Shown: positions 21,717-33,584 of the stretch, one piece after another
How positions within the stretch are numbered: position 1 is the stretch's first letter
Layout of the letters: each line of letters opens with the position of its first letter
Assembly: GCF_030272615.1 (NCBI RefSeq)
Contig: NC_081415.1
Coordinates: 232,443,303-232,507,302 of the forward strand
DNA from: Cryptomeria japonica
Taxonomy: Eukaryota; Streptophyta; Pinopsida; Cupressales; Cupressaceae
Direction of reading: 5' to 3'
DNA length: 64,000 bases
Notes under the pieces: generated by a model
Databases searched by the model: none
Told to the model about the DNA's origin: nothing
The model's input: the letters and a program-made list of their open reading frames with translations, nothing else
Made by a program: the position numbers and the translations under genes

Positions 21717-22612
21717 TGTTGGGAAAATGGTGTCTCAGCCTTGCATTTGCATAAGGTTACTATTTATAGTAAGTTTTCATTTCAGCATGAAATAGTGTGA
21801 AATTCTTCCCAAAGCTTCTGGTTGGCTAGATAAGCATTACGATAAAGTTTCGTCACAAGATCACTACTACTTTTGAAGATATTAATGTTTTTGTTTTGGA
21901 GGGGTCCAATGAAAGGTTTAAATTTAATTTTGAGGATATTAGATGCCCAACATCGCATTGAAAAATGGACGTAAATTGTGTAGAATTGTACAAGGTAATA
22001 GAGCACTTCACGAGCTTTCCAACGCTTCAAACGGTTTGTCAATCGGACACACGGTTCACAAGTTATGGCCTCCGAAAGTTTGTACTCCTGAAATAAGAAA
22101 TGTAATTTGTATTGGACACATAAATGGGTTGTAAAAGGGAAGGTCATGTGTTTATGTGTGTTTTAAGATGTCATAGGGCATCTAGATTGGAGATAAGGTT
22201 GATTATACTTTATTGGGTGGTTTCAGCCCCTGATTTTGTAATATTGTTTGACGGTTTCTTGTATTGTATCTCCTATATGAGGTGCATGAGATAGAGGTTG
22301 TGTGTAAGAGTCTTATGGCTATTGAGTTACCTCTAAATCTTTGATTAGTGGTACTCCTATGAAGAGATTTCTCTGCAAGTATATTGTAATTTATTTTTGA
22401 TTGATGAATAATATATTGGGCGACTTTTGGACTGTGGGATTTTTCTCCTGAAAGGGTTTTCCCTATGTAAATCACTATGTTGTGGTATGAATGCTATTTA
22501 TGAGTATTTCTGTTAAGTTTATGTAACTATTGTGATGATCTGTAAAAGTTTTTTCATTACCCTCCTCTCAAGGTTAGTGTAGGAAGTTGTTCTGCCACTT
22601 AACTTCCTTACA
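21717..22612 (+). repeat. 3' LTR of the rearranged copia element
   Basis: Starts TGTTGGGAAAATGG and ends CTTCCTTACA, then TTACA again as target duplication. Length 896 bp. A GGGTTTTCCCTATGTAAATC block near 22460 resembles the conserved U5 part of the other copia LTRs in this window. Confidence 0.9.
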
Positions 22613-23270
22613 TTACACACAACCACTAAGGAGATACTATTCATAAAATACATACCCTTTCAAGAAAGGATTAAGTCCAAACTAAAGGACACACATGTGG
22701 CATGGAGGATAATTCTATGCAAGAAAGGACATTGAGTTATGAAAGATGCAACTAAACAAAGGAAAAGGAAATCCTTGAAAAAGAATAAGATTGAAACATT
22801 ATTCTTACCCCCCAAGCATGGAGATAAGAATAAGAAAGGTTGTTATGTTGCTAACCAAGTATGGTTTCAAATGAAATTGTACCACCATGAATGACAAAGA
22901 GCCCCCAAAAGGTAAGATACTAAGATCACATAGTGAGGAGCAACATAATAGACAAAGGAAAGTGCTACTACACTATTTTATAGTTTGAAAGAAATATTTG
23001 CACTTCATTTGTTATAAATGTGATATCAAGTGTTCTAACATATTGCTTAAATTTATACAATAACCAATAGTATGACAATTTATATGCTAAAAGAGACAAT
23101 ATTTAGTGCAATCTATTGGTTGATAGGGTTTCCTATTTTTTATATAAGGAAAGGAAATTTTATCATCATTTAGAAGTTTCCAAAAGACTTCTTCCATGGA
23201 AAGAACTCTTTTATTAGAAGGATGAGGTTAGAGAACTGATAAAGGAAGGGGGTGGATTTTTATTATGCAA

Positions 23271-23836
23271 TTATTTGTAATTTTTCATGTCAGGACATTT
23301 TGAAGGGAAAGAGAGATGCATAGAAGAGGAAGGAATATCCATAGATGAGGAAGGAATATCCTTTGTAGGAATGTTCTCATTTCTATCACCACTATTCATA
23401 TCCACTTTGTTAGATAGGGAGGAAGTATTCTCATCATCTAGAGGTTCATCTCTATTCAATTTTATGTTAGGAGATAGGTCATGAATAAAGTGCATAACAT
23501 CATCTTGCCTCAAAATATGTTGATGATTAAGATAAGATCTAGGAAAATAAGGAGGATCTAGAGGGACGGATGCACTAAGATTAACATGTATACCTTGTCC
23601 CTCTTGCACCAAAGTATCTTTGTGAGAAGAGGATGATTCAATGTTGCATCTCAATTGGAGAGATCATTGATAGGAGTATTGATTCTTTCCTTATGAATAA
23701 AAGATACCCTATGAGAGGTACAAGTGTGATTCATTTCAATATCATCTCTAAGATTGGCTAGGGTTTCATTTGGCACATCCACCAAAGCTTTTATGAAATC
23801 CAAATATTTCATTGATTTCTTTAAAAATATCATCAT
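23271..23836 (-). pseudogene. Unrecognised minus-strand ORF pair, possibly a decayed gene
   Basis: Two ORFs in different frames overlap slightly (23836-23651 and 23654-23271). The first reads KYLDFIKALVDVPNETLANL. The second is Ser/Asp-rich with a short internal duplication DIPSSSMDIPSSSM from an 18-bp direct repeat. A single indel would join them. The composition is protein-like, but no domain is recognised. Could equally be chance in AT-rich DNA. Confidence 0.25.
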
Positions 23837-25839
23837 ATAGAAACATGAAATAAGTATGAAAGCTTTCAGAAACTATTTAAATGTAGGAAATAAATATTAA
23901 ATCCTTGCAATGAAAAACAGTAAAGCTGTTTGAATGAATGCAAGCAACATTAAATGAAAGAAGATTTTTTCAAACACATGATTTTGATAAAAGTAACTAA
24001 TGATAAATTTAATCACATGTGAAATAGAAAACCAATCAGATTTTGTGAATTTCATTACAAAATATTAGATCTAAAAATACCAAATCAGAAATATGAAAAA
24101 AATGCCAGAAGTGCTAAGGTCACCAAAATGTAATGAGGTAGAAATATGATTAACTAGATTAGCTATGTAAACAAAGAATTGACCTATTTCAAGTGACATT
24201 ACATTAAGGAGAGATGGGATCAATAAATTCAAACTCAATTATGTGAAAAGAGTTGAATTTTGATTGGTTCCACCTCTCTTCGTTCGAGTTGAATTGGATA
24301 TTGCAAAGATGTAAATTGAATGCTATATGTAGGGCTAAAGATGGAAAATTAACATGAATAAGAAATTTTAGATTCGATATTCAAACATAAACATAGATCT
24401 AGAATGAGGAAGATGATTAGAACCAGTGAGTAGAATTTGATCTTGAAAATGCAAGATAGGAAGGCTCTTAAAGACACTATCCTCTGAATGTCAGATGCAG
24501 ATGAAAGTTATATTTTTTAGATTAGTGTGTAGTCCTAAATATCATCCTAAAGATTTTTTGTAAATTCATTAGGAGATATATAGATTGACCCTGTACTCTA
24601 CTTTTCACACCTACAAAAGCTAGATACGATCATCTTTGTCTACTTAATCTGATTCCACAAATACAACTTCATAACCTATAGCCTACACTTTCAAAAGAGA
24701 GAAAGATGTTGGGAATAGGATTTTGCATAGGTCAAACCCTAGGTTTGGAATTAACCCTTGAAATTAAATTAAAATGATAAAGTAAAATTTTCAATAATAT
24801 ACCTTGGATCTGTTGTAGATGGTTCGAGGTTGATGATGCAATGGTATTTTGATGTAATCACAAGTGTTGATGTAATACCATGACATAACATGACAAGACA
24901 TAAATGAGCTAATCATAAACAAATTCTTGCATGATGATTGATGTAATTATATGCTCCATGATGTCTAGATCTTGAAGAATGTGGTGGGATGAAATGTTGT
25001 CTTGATGCTATATGAATGGATGCTTGAAGATGGATGATTCTCTATGAAGAGTTCTCAAATTTCCTTGATTAGGCAAGCCTCCAATGGTCAAATTGAGACA
25101 CTATGATCCAAAACCAACTTGTAGGAAGCAAACATTGGCATGTTCAATTTGGGTCTAGTATTGGGGGGACAACAGTGCCCGAAGAATCCCTATGCAGGAA
25201 AATGACACTCTAAGCACCCTTGTCCACCCAAAATGGGGTAAAAGACAAGAACAATGTGCACTTATATTGAGATAGGGACTCAAATCACCATGTAGATAGA
25301 TGACATAATTTTTGAGGTAAATAGGCCAAAAATAGGCTTAGATGAGAGATAAAATGGGTCACACTAAGGTAGGGGCACAAAAAGTGGTGTAAATTGTATA
25401 GGGTTACAATTTATGACATGAGAGAAAATTTGTCAAATTATCTCATCTCAAATGTAGTGAGACTACCATTTAGCTAATCGATTCAATATTTATCCAAGTC
25501 CTTACTTTTCTCAATAGCTGATACCTTATGACTATAAGATTTGGGAAGATACCTAATTACCTTTTTCACAACCTCATTTTCTTTCAATCCTCCACCAATA
25601 ACTTTGATTTAGGAAGAGATCTAATTAAATTTTTCACAAACTCATCTTCTTTCAATTCTCAACTAATACCTCTAATCTCATTCACCACTTCATGATTAGG
25701 AGAATCCTTCTCAATTTCAGTTCAGCTATTTCATTCATTATTGATTGATAGCGAGTTCTTTGACAATAGTTTGTACCTTAACCTAAAGAAGTGTTCTTCG
25801 GCTGTACACGTCCTTCTTGTATCTTTACTAAGGTAGTTC

Positions 25840-26098
25840 ACCTTATTTCTGCAAGTCATTCAGGTATTGGTGCTCCTTGGCTGCAGTCCTAAAATGTTGT
25901 AATCATTCTTATTCATATTGTGAGTTAGATTCTCACTGTGGTTTCCTTGTTTGGGTTTTCTATGTAAATCTGGTATTTATGTGTTTATGATTGATGTGTT
26001 GATGGTTAAAGTGTTGTTGTTAAATAATTTTACTAATAATTACTTTTGAAATTTCATATTGATTCACCCTCTCTCTTAGTCATGTCGGGTGTTCAACA
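25840..26098 (+). repeat. 3' part of a copia-type LTR
   Basis: The run TCTCACTGTGGTTTCC, GGGTTTTCTATGTAAATC and, at the end, TTGATTCACCCTCTC...GTTCAACA (CA at 26097-26098) parallels the U5 end of copia A and B LTRs in order. Start and target duplication were not found. Confidence 0.5.
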
Positions 26099-26460
26099 TT
26101 TGGGTGGTCATTTATTATAGCTTATGACAATATGACAAAGTGCAAGTAATATGATAAATATAATCATAGGCACCTTAGACAAAAAGTAGAATTGGTATTT
26201 GAGTCTAACCAATTTTGATAACGCACCTCTTTTAGGCTTATAAATGGTTTACCAAAACTATCCCATGGTTTCACTTTGTAAATAAATTGTATAAATTGGA
26301 GCTTGAAGTAGGAGGTTACATAGGCTATTCTGAGAGATGTTTGAGTAAAAAAATGGCACTAGATTCAAGGGGATGAGTTGGATTGATTTAATATTATTTT
26401 GAAGGATTAATACAATATTGGATCTCTTTGGTTATGAATTTTTTCTCACAAGGGTTTGTA

Positions 26461-27722
26461 TGTTGGCAATTTGGAATTGATTATGTGTTGCATTGATGTT
26501 TTGTCATCTATGACAACACTGGTTGTTTTGGTTGTTTATCGGTTTCTGATTGGTTCTGGTAGAGTGGTTGATTATTATATTGATTCAGTAGGATCTGGTA
26601 TGCTTTGGTTTGTGTAACTAGTTTTGATCTGTCAATCATGTTATTCAGATGTGTATCACGATCAGTTGGTTCAGGATTTGATGACTCGGGAGCTATCATT
26701 TGTTCTAGTAAGCCTTTTGGCCACTGGTAAGGGTTTTACCGATAGAGATTTGTTGAATATCTTTTGATGCATGTGATAAGTAGTGTTGGTGCGGCTTCTA
26801 GATGGCTTTCAGGATGTTGTTGGTTATCTTGTTTGTGTTCCAGTTAATCGGTGGTTTTGGATTTGGTTTATGGAAACCTATTTTGTGTCCGGTGTTATCT
26901 AGGTCATGGACTGGTTTCTATAACATGTTGGATGATATTCCCAATGTGTTATCAGCGGGATTTAATGAATAGTTTACATTGTTTTTAGCCTTAGCTGACT
27001 TGGTTGATAATTGGATTATTGGTTTATGTTATGAATTTATTGTATTATCTTTTAGGTGGTCGACCTAATTGTTTAGGTCCTCAGTTGGTATAAATATGAT
27101 GTAAGATCTCTTTCGAGATCATAGGTTGATAGATCAAGGTTATGGGATGATCTGTGTGGGAATAATGTTGTAATCATATGCAAAAGGTTTGGTCAATCAT
27201 AGGTGATTGAATTGGGTTTGTAAGAGAGGTTTAAGGCCTCTGGTATTGAGCTTAACTGGAACTGTACTTAGGCATAGGAGATGCTATACTTGTAGTTCAC
27301 TCTTCTTTCTGGATTATAGTCTGATATTTATGTAGTCAATGAGGCTCCTTTTTGTGATGACCAGTGTGCTCTAGGCTGTTGGACTTTCTACATGTGTAGG
27401 ACCCTCATATTGTAATCACATACTTACTACATAAGTATTATCTGACTGTGGGTAGGCTTCCCACTATGGTTTTTCCCTTTACTGGGCTTTCCACGTACAA
27501 GTTCTAGTATCATGTGTTATGGATGGTAACTATTCAATGATTTATGTTTATGTTTAAATTATTTATCAGTCATTCTGGTATTTGGTTTATGCATTCCGGT
27601 ATTAAGTTTATATGTTCCGATAATACGGATTTAAATGCTTACATGTCTATAATCTGGTGACAACTGATTCAACCCCCTCCCCCCTCTCTTAGTTTTCCTC
27701 TGGTTATCTAAGTTATTTAATA
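26461..27722 (+). repeat. 5' LTR of copia A
   Basis: Starts TGTTGGCAATTTGGAATTG; the 3' end aligned with the other LTR reads AGTTATTTAATA, where CA has become TA. Contains the TGATTCA-C-rich-CTCTCTTAG block near its end. Confidence 0.92.
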
Positions 27723-27736
27723 ATTCGTATAAGAGC
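27723..27736 (+). promoter_or_regulatory. Primer-binding site of copia A (mutated)
   Basis: ATTCGTATAAGAGC aligns with ATTGGTATCAGAGC in copia B; two substitutions. Confidence 0.75.
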
Positions 27737-27778
27737 TTGGTCCTCTCTATAGAAGCTTAACTGCTTGAGGAAGATCCT

Positions 27779-28905
27779 ATGGCATCTAGTAGTTCAAGTT
27801 CATCTAGTTCATTGGTGGTTGTTTTTCAGAGAGAAATTTCGAGGCTTGATGGAACAAATTACAGGGTACAAAAGATTCAGATGGAGACTCATCTGAGATG
27901 TCTTGGAAAGGAGATTTGGGAGATCACTAAGAATGGTGTTACATCATTTAATCCGTCATCTAGAAATCCTCCTCTGGTTGGTCTAGATAAAGAGCTTGAG
28001 AATAATTTTAAAGCTACAGAATCCCTTTTGTGTGCACTTTCTGATCAACAAATTATGGGACTAACTAACAAATCAACTACAAAGGCTACATGGGACAAAT
28101 TGGAGACTCTGAATGAAGGTGATCCTGCTGTTAAAATTGCTAAACTTGATGGTTACCAGGTAAGGTATGAAAATTTGAAGATGAAAGGATTACTGCTTTT
28201 ATGGAGAGAGATAATGAGATTGTTTTGGGAATTCAATGTTGTAGTGGATCTCTAAGCGAAGATGAAATAGTTTCTAAAGTATTGAGAGATTTGCCATCGG
28301 ATTATAAGATGAAGGCTACTACAATTAATGAGCTTAGAACTATGGATAACACCTCTATTAATAGGGATACCTTGGTTGGGAAATTATTTTCTTTTGAGCT
28401 TGAGGAATTTGTACCTTCTGGAACTTTTAAATCTAAATCTCCTTTTCACGCATCTACATCATGTACCAACAAGAGTGATTGGAAAGCTTTATATGCAAAG
28501 GAACTAGAGGATATGAAGAAAGAAGATGAATATTTTGAGCAGCTTGAAGCCTTATTTTCTAGAAGAGTACCTAAAGGTCCGACAGGAAGTAAGTATGAAG
28601 TAAAATCACCTTTTAAATTCTTTGCATGTAATAAGATAGGTCATTTTGCATCTAGATGTCCTGAAAGGAATTCAAGATTTGAAGAAAGAGATAGAAGATC
28701 TTTTAGGCCTAACCATGATTATTAGAACAAGCATAATTATAGGAAAAACAAAGACAAATCATGCTACTATGTGGATGAGGAAGGTGTGACTAATTCTGAT
28801 GATGAATTGACACAAGATCAGCTAGTGGATCTGGCAATGGAAAGGAATGGGTATTTTTGGCTATCAAGGAAGATGATTCGGTACTTGAAGAGAAGGCCCT
28901 TGCTT
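27779..28905 (+). pseudogene. Copia A gag
   Basis: Starts ATG at 27779 with a Ser run, then REISRLDGTNYRVQKIQME, the N-terminal copia gag motif, WDKLETLNEGD and LKMKG. A frameshift near 28185 moves the rest (GIQCCSGSLSEDEIVSKVL...) to another frame. The zinc knuckle reads FFACNKIGHFASRC, with the first Cys position Phe. TAG at 28723-28725 breaks the tail. Gag forms the virus-like particle. Confidence 0.88.
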
Positions 28906-30390
28906 CTAAAATTGAAGACAAGGATGAATGGGTAATTGATAGTGGATGTTCACATCATATGACTGGAGATTAAAAAAAGTTATTATCTATGCAAGAATTT
29001 GATGGTGGTCTGGTTAGATTTGGAGATGACAAAGCATGCACAATTAAGGGAAAAAGGAACAATATCATTGGACGGTAAGCATAACGTTGATAATGTTTAT
29101 CATATTGAAGGTTTAAAGCATAATATTTTGAGTGTAGGACAATTGGTGGATAAGGTATTTTAGTTACAGTTCAAGGATGGAAAATGCAAGATTATCAATA
29201 GATCTGGTTTGGAAATTGCAACCGGTACACAAACTAAAGGTAATATCTTTCATTTGAATTCCGGTGAGAAGACATGTTTGATTGCACAAATTGATGAGAG
29301 TTGGCTATGGCATAAGAGGTTGTGTCATGCGAATTTTGATTGCATTCTGAAGATCAGTTCTACTAAGGTAGTTAGAGATATACCTAAGATTGTAAAGCCC
29401 TATAATCTGGTATATAAAGAATGTCAAATGGGAAAGAAAGTCGGGATTTCTTTTAAGAGTATACAAGACAAATCTAATGAAATTATTGATCTTATTCATA
29501 CTGATTTGTGTGGTCTTGCTAGAATCAAAAGTTTTCAAGGTGATAGATATTTCATGCTAATCATTGATGATTATTCTAGAATTATGTGGGTTACTTTTCT
29601 AAGGGAGAAGTCTAAAGCATTTGTGAAGTTTAAAATATTTAAAGATAAAGTTGATACAAAAATAGGATTGAAGATTAAATGCTTAAGGTCAGATCAAGGT
29701 GGATAATTCACATCCGGTCAATTTAATAGTTATTGTGAGAAGAATGGGATAATAAGATAGTTGTTTATACCTCAAACACCTCAGTAGAATGGAGTTGTGG
29801 AAATGAAGAACATAACTATCTTGGATGCAGTTAGAACCATGATGATGGAAGCTAATCTACCTCATATCTACTGGAGAGAAGTTCTAAGTACGGTGGTATA
29901 CACATTCAACAGAGTTCATATCAAAGGAGATATCGGTAAGATACCTTATGAGTTACGGTTTGGTCATACACCGATAGTTAAGTATTTCAGAATCTTTGGT
30001 AGTAAATGCTATATCAAAAGAGATGATTCCATTGGAAATTTTGATCCTAGATGTGATGAAGGAATACTTCTTGGTTATTATAATGAAAGAAAAGCATATA
30101 GATGTTATAACAAAATATTGCAGATAATTGTGGATAGTACAAATATCAAAGTGGATGAGCAGAACAAAAGTCAAATAAGAACTTATGAGAGAGAACCGTC
30201 ACTGGAAATGATCATAATTGAACCGGAAGCACCTATACCAAAACAAAATGTTAAACCAGTTACTCCGACAGTATCAAAAAATTCAACAATAACTGAAGAT
30301 AATAACAAAGGAACAAAAAATCAGAAGACACCTAGGTATGTAAGGTTGAATCATTTTGAAGATTAGATCATTGGAGACAAAAGTAAAGGA
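28906..30390 (+). pseudogene. Copia A protease and integrase
   Basis: Protease: VIDSGCSHHMTGD at about 28932-28970 (catalytic Asp present), then stops and a frameshift. The GAG-pre-integrase block is LWHKRLCHANFD. The integrase core has LIHTDLCG, CLRSDQGG and, after two TAGs, NGVVEMKN, so D, D and E are all present. TAG at 29161 is at the same codon as a TAG in copia B (42021). The stop at 29758 also matches a stop in copia B (42616). The C-terminal FGSKCYIKRDDSIGNFDPR block is intact. Confidence 0.88.
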
Positions 30391-31976
30391 GTGATGACAA
30401 GAAGAAGGTTGGCATCTGATGAGGTATCTTTTATTTCTCAATTTGAACTGGCATCAGTAATTGAATCTTGTAAAGATGAATATTGGATAAAATCTATGGA
30501 AGAAGAATTAGATCAGATACAAAAGAATAACACATGGACTTTAGTTCCCCAACCTATAAATAAGAATGTTATTGGAACTAAATGGGTTTTTAGGAATAAA
30601 TTGAATGAGGATGGACAAGTTGTGAGGAAGAAAGCTAGATTGGTTTGTAAAGGATATTCTCAAAAGGAAGGAATTGATTATGGTGAAACCCTTGCACCGA
30701 TAGCTAGGATTGAAGTTGTGAGATTATTTCTTACTTATGCTGCTCATAAGAATTACAAGGTTTATCAGATGGATGTTAAGTGTGCATTTCTGAATGGAAA
30801 CCTGAAGAGGAAGTTTATATTGAGCAACCTGATGGATTTTCACTTTCAGATGACAAAAACATGGTTTGCAAGTTAAGGAAAGCTTTATATGGATGGAAAC
30901 AAGCCCCTAGAGCTTGGTATGCAAGACTGGATAAATATCTTTTGAAGCTTGATTTCACTAAAGGTAATGCTAACAATAATTTATATTAGAAGATCACTAA
31001 TGATGACATATTGATTATTGAGGTCTTTGTTGATGATATCATTTTTGGAGGTGAAGATAAGTTGTGTATGGAATTCTCCAACAAGATAAAGAATGAATTT
31101 GAGATGTCTATGATTGGACAGATGAGTTTTTTCTTAGGTTTGCAGATTACTCAAACTAATAGAAGTATTTTCATCTATCAAACTAAGCATGCTAGAGAGT
31201 TGTTGAAGAAATTTGGTGTGGAAAAATGTAAACTGGTTAGTACTCCTATGGTTACAAGTGAGAAATTGACAAAGAAAGATGCATCTACATCGGTAAATCC
31301 TAATAGGTAAAAATCTATGATTGGTGGTTTGTTATATCTGTCTCAGACTAGATAGGATATAATGAATGTAATTTGTATTGTGTCAAGATATTAGAGTGGT
31401 CCTAGAGAAAAGCATGAGAGTACGATGAAAAAGATTTTCAGGTATTTGTAGGGAACAGCTGAATATGGTTTGTGGTATCCTAAAAATGATTACTTTACAT
31501 TATGTGCATATACAAATGCAGATTGGGTTGGAGATGTTGATGACTAGAAGAGAACATCTGGTGGAGTTTTCTTTCTTGGAAAGAAACTTGTTTCATGGAT
31601 CAGCAAGAAGCAGTCATGCACTTCTTTATCTATTGTTGAATTTGAGTATGTTGTTGCTACTAACTGTACACAAGTTCTATGGATGAAGCAAATGTTGAAG
31701 GATATAAAGGTGGATTGTAATGAACCGGTAGTTATTCACTATGATAACTCTGCTGCTATTGATATATCAAAGAATCTGGTATTTCATTATAAGACAAAGC
31801 ACATATCTATCAAGTATAACTTTTTGAAGGAGAAGGTGGAAGCAAATGAAGTCAGACTTGTTTATGTGAACACTAAAGAGCATATTGCAGACATTTTCAC
31901 TAAACCTTTGCCTAAAAAATATTTTGAGTACTTCAGAAAAAGATTGGGGGTTTATGCCTCTCTGGTAGAGACCTGA
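30391..31976 (+). pseudogene. Copia A reverse transcriptase and RNase H
   Basis: RT: TKWVFRNKLNEDGQVVRKKA, YQMDVKCAFLNG, frameshift near 30805, EVYIEQPDGFSL, and catalytic VFVDDIIF at about 31024. The thumb reads SMIGGLLYLSQTR. RNase H: GLWYPKND...CAYTNADW, KKLVSWISKKQSCTSLSI, VIHYDNSAAIDISKN and KHISIKYNFLKE. The natural end ET-stop is at 31974. Stops at 30988, 31308 and several at 31350-31550. Confidence 0.9.
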
Positions 31977-32054
31977 GTGATGTTGATTGGCATCAGTCTG
32001 GTATGCATTATCAGAGTTATTACTCATTCTGAATTGATGTGGTGGTGCTACTAC

Positions 32055-32333
32055 TTAGGGGGAGTAGTCAGTTGTATGTCTGAGAGGATTTATGATCTTT
32101 CTTTGATGTTTTATGTCGGATCTTTGGCATTGATGTCAAAGGGGGGGAGATATATGTGAAAAACAAATCTTAACAGAATATCAGTCAAAAGAGAGTTTGG
32201 TTCAAAACTTCATTACTATATCATTTTGTGGGAGATTGTTGGTTGTCTTCAATTGGGGGAGACTTGTTTGGCATTTCTTGGCACTTGGATTTTTTTCACA
32301 TCTAGTGTTGCCATCAATGCCAAAGGGGAAGAT
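32055..32333 (+). promoter_or_regulatory. Three polypurine tracts before the copia A 3' LTR
   Basis: TTAGGGGGAGTAG (32055-32067), CAAAGGGGGGGAGATAT (32137-32153) and CAAAGGGGAAGATT (ending at the LTR). The last two lie in a repeated context (TTGGCATTGATGTCAAAGG / TTGCCATCAATGCCAAAGG), so the 3' region has a partly duplicated primer region. Confidence 0.75.
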
Positions 32334-33579
32334 TATTGGAAATTTGGAATTGATTATGTGTTGCATTGAAGTTTTGTCATTGATGGCAACACTGGCTATT
32401 TTGGTTGTTTACCAGTTTTCAATTGGTTCTAGAAGAGTGGTTGATTATGATATTGATCCGATAGGAACTAGTATGCTTTGGTTTGTGGAATTGGTTTGGA
32501 TCTGTCATTCATGCTATTCATATGTGTATCATGATTAGTTGGTTTAGGATTTGATGACTCAGGAGCTATCATTTGTTCTAGTAAGCTTTTTGGTCACCAG
32601 TAAGGGTTTTACTGACATAGCTTTGTTAAGGATCTTTTGATGCACATGATAAGTGGTGTTGGTACGGCTTCTAGATGGCTTTCAGGATGTTGTTGGTTAT
32701 CTTGTTCATCTTCCAGTTCATCGGTGGTGTTGGATTTGGTTTATGGTGACCTATTTTGGGTCCGATGTTATCTAAGTTATGGACCAGTTTCTGTAACGTG
32801 TTGGAGGATGTTCTTGATGCGTTATCAATGGGATTTAATGATTGTTTTACATTGTTTTCACCTTAAGATGACTTGGTTGATCATTGGATTATGGGTTTAT
32901 GTTATGAATTTATTTTATTATCTTTTAAGTTGCCGACCTAATTGTTTAGGTCTCGGATTGGTATAAATATGATGTAAGATCTCTTTGTAGATCACAGGTT
33001 GATAGATCAAGTTTATGGGATGATCTGTGTGCGAATAATGTTGTAATCATATGCAGAAGGTTTGGTCGATCATAGGTGATCGAATTGGGTTTGTAAGAGA
33101 GGTTTAAGGCCTCCGGTATTGAGCTTAACCACAACTATACTCAGGCATAGGAGATGTTGTACTTGTAGTTCACTCTTCTTTGCGGATTGTAGTATGATGT
33201 TTATATAGTCAGTGAGGCTCCTTTTTGTGCGCTCTAAGCTATTGGCCTTCCTGCATGTGCAGGCCCCTCATATTGTAATCACATACTTACTACAAAAGTA
33301 TTATCTGACTGTGGGTAGGCTTTCCACTGTGGTTTTACCTTTACCGGGTTTTTCTCATACAAGTCCTAGTGTCATGTGTTATGGATGGATGGTAACTGTT
33401 TTGTGATTTATGTTTATGTTTAATTGCTTTATCATTCATTCTGATATTTGGTTTATGCATTCTGGTAGTAAGTTTATGTGTTCCGGTAATAAGGATTTAA
33501 ATGCTTAAAGTTCTATAATCTGGTGACAACTGATTCACCCCCCTCTCAGTTGTCCTCTGGTTATCTGAGTTGTCTAACA
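32334..33579 (+). repeat. 3' LTR of copia A
   Basis: Begins TATTGGAAATTTGG (G to A in the TGTTGG start) and ends GTTGTCTAACA followed by TTGTA. 1246 bp, aligned with the 5' LTR. Confidence 0.92.
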
Positions 33580-33584
33580 TTGTA

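Larger units (their letters stand above)
18561..22612 (+). mobile_element. Rearranged Ty1/copia element with 5-bp TSD TTACA
   Basis: Both ends start TGTTGGGAAAATGG (18561 and 21717). TTACA flanks at 18556-18560 and 22613-22617. The 3' LTR is full length (896 bp), but only about the first 225 bp of the 5' LTR remain. The primer-binding site and the protease are missing. Inside lie an inverted gag fragment, the later part of integrase, a LINE RT fragment, copia RT and RNase H. Integrase before RT is the copia order. Multiple stops and a frameshift make it inactive. Confidence 0.88.
22618..26455. other. Unassigned, AT-rich intergenic or old-repeat DNA
   Basis: Apart from a weak minus-strand coding candidate (23271-23836) and a copia LTR end (about 25840-26098), nothing can be named. 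The 24100-25400 stretch has no protein-like ORF. It is probably old repeat material. Confidence 0.35.
26461..33579 (+). mobile_element. Full-length Ty1/copia element, copia A, TSD TTGTA
   Basis: Two LTRs (26461-27722; 32334-33579), tRNA-Met primer-binding site, gag, protease, integrase, RT, RNase H and polypurine tract, in copia order. TTGTA precedes the 5' LTR (26456-26460) and follows the 3' LTR (33580-33584). Length 7119 bp. The LTRs are alignable by eye over their whole length with many substitutions, and pol has several stops and frameshifts, so the insertion is old. Its proteins are closely similar to those of copia B. Confidence 0.95.

Noticed and set aside
24713-26098. TGTTGGGAATAGG at 24713 as the start of a complete solo LTR ending at 26098
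   Set aside because: No 5-bp duplication matches the flank at 26099, and no second copy supports the boundary; only the 3' part was kept as LTR-like.
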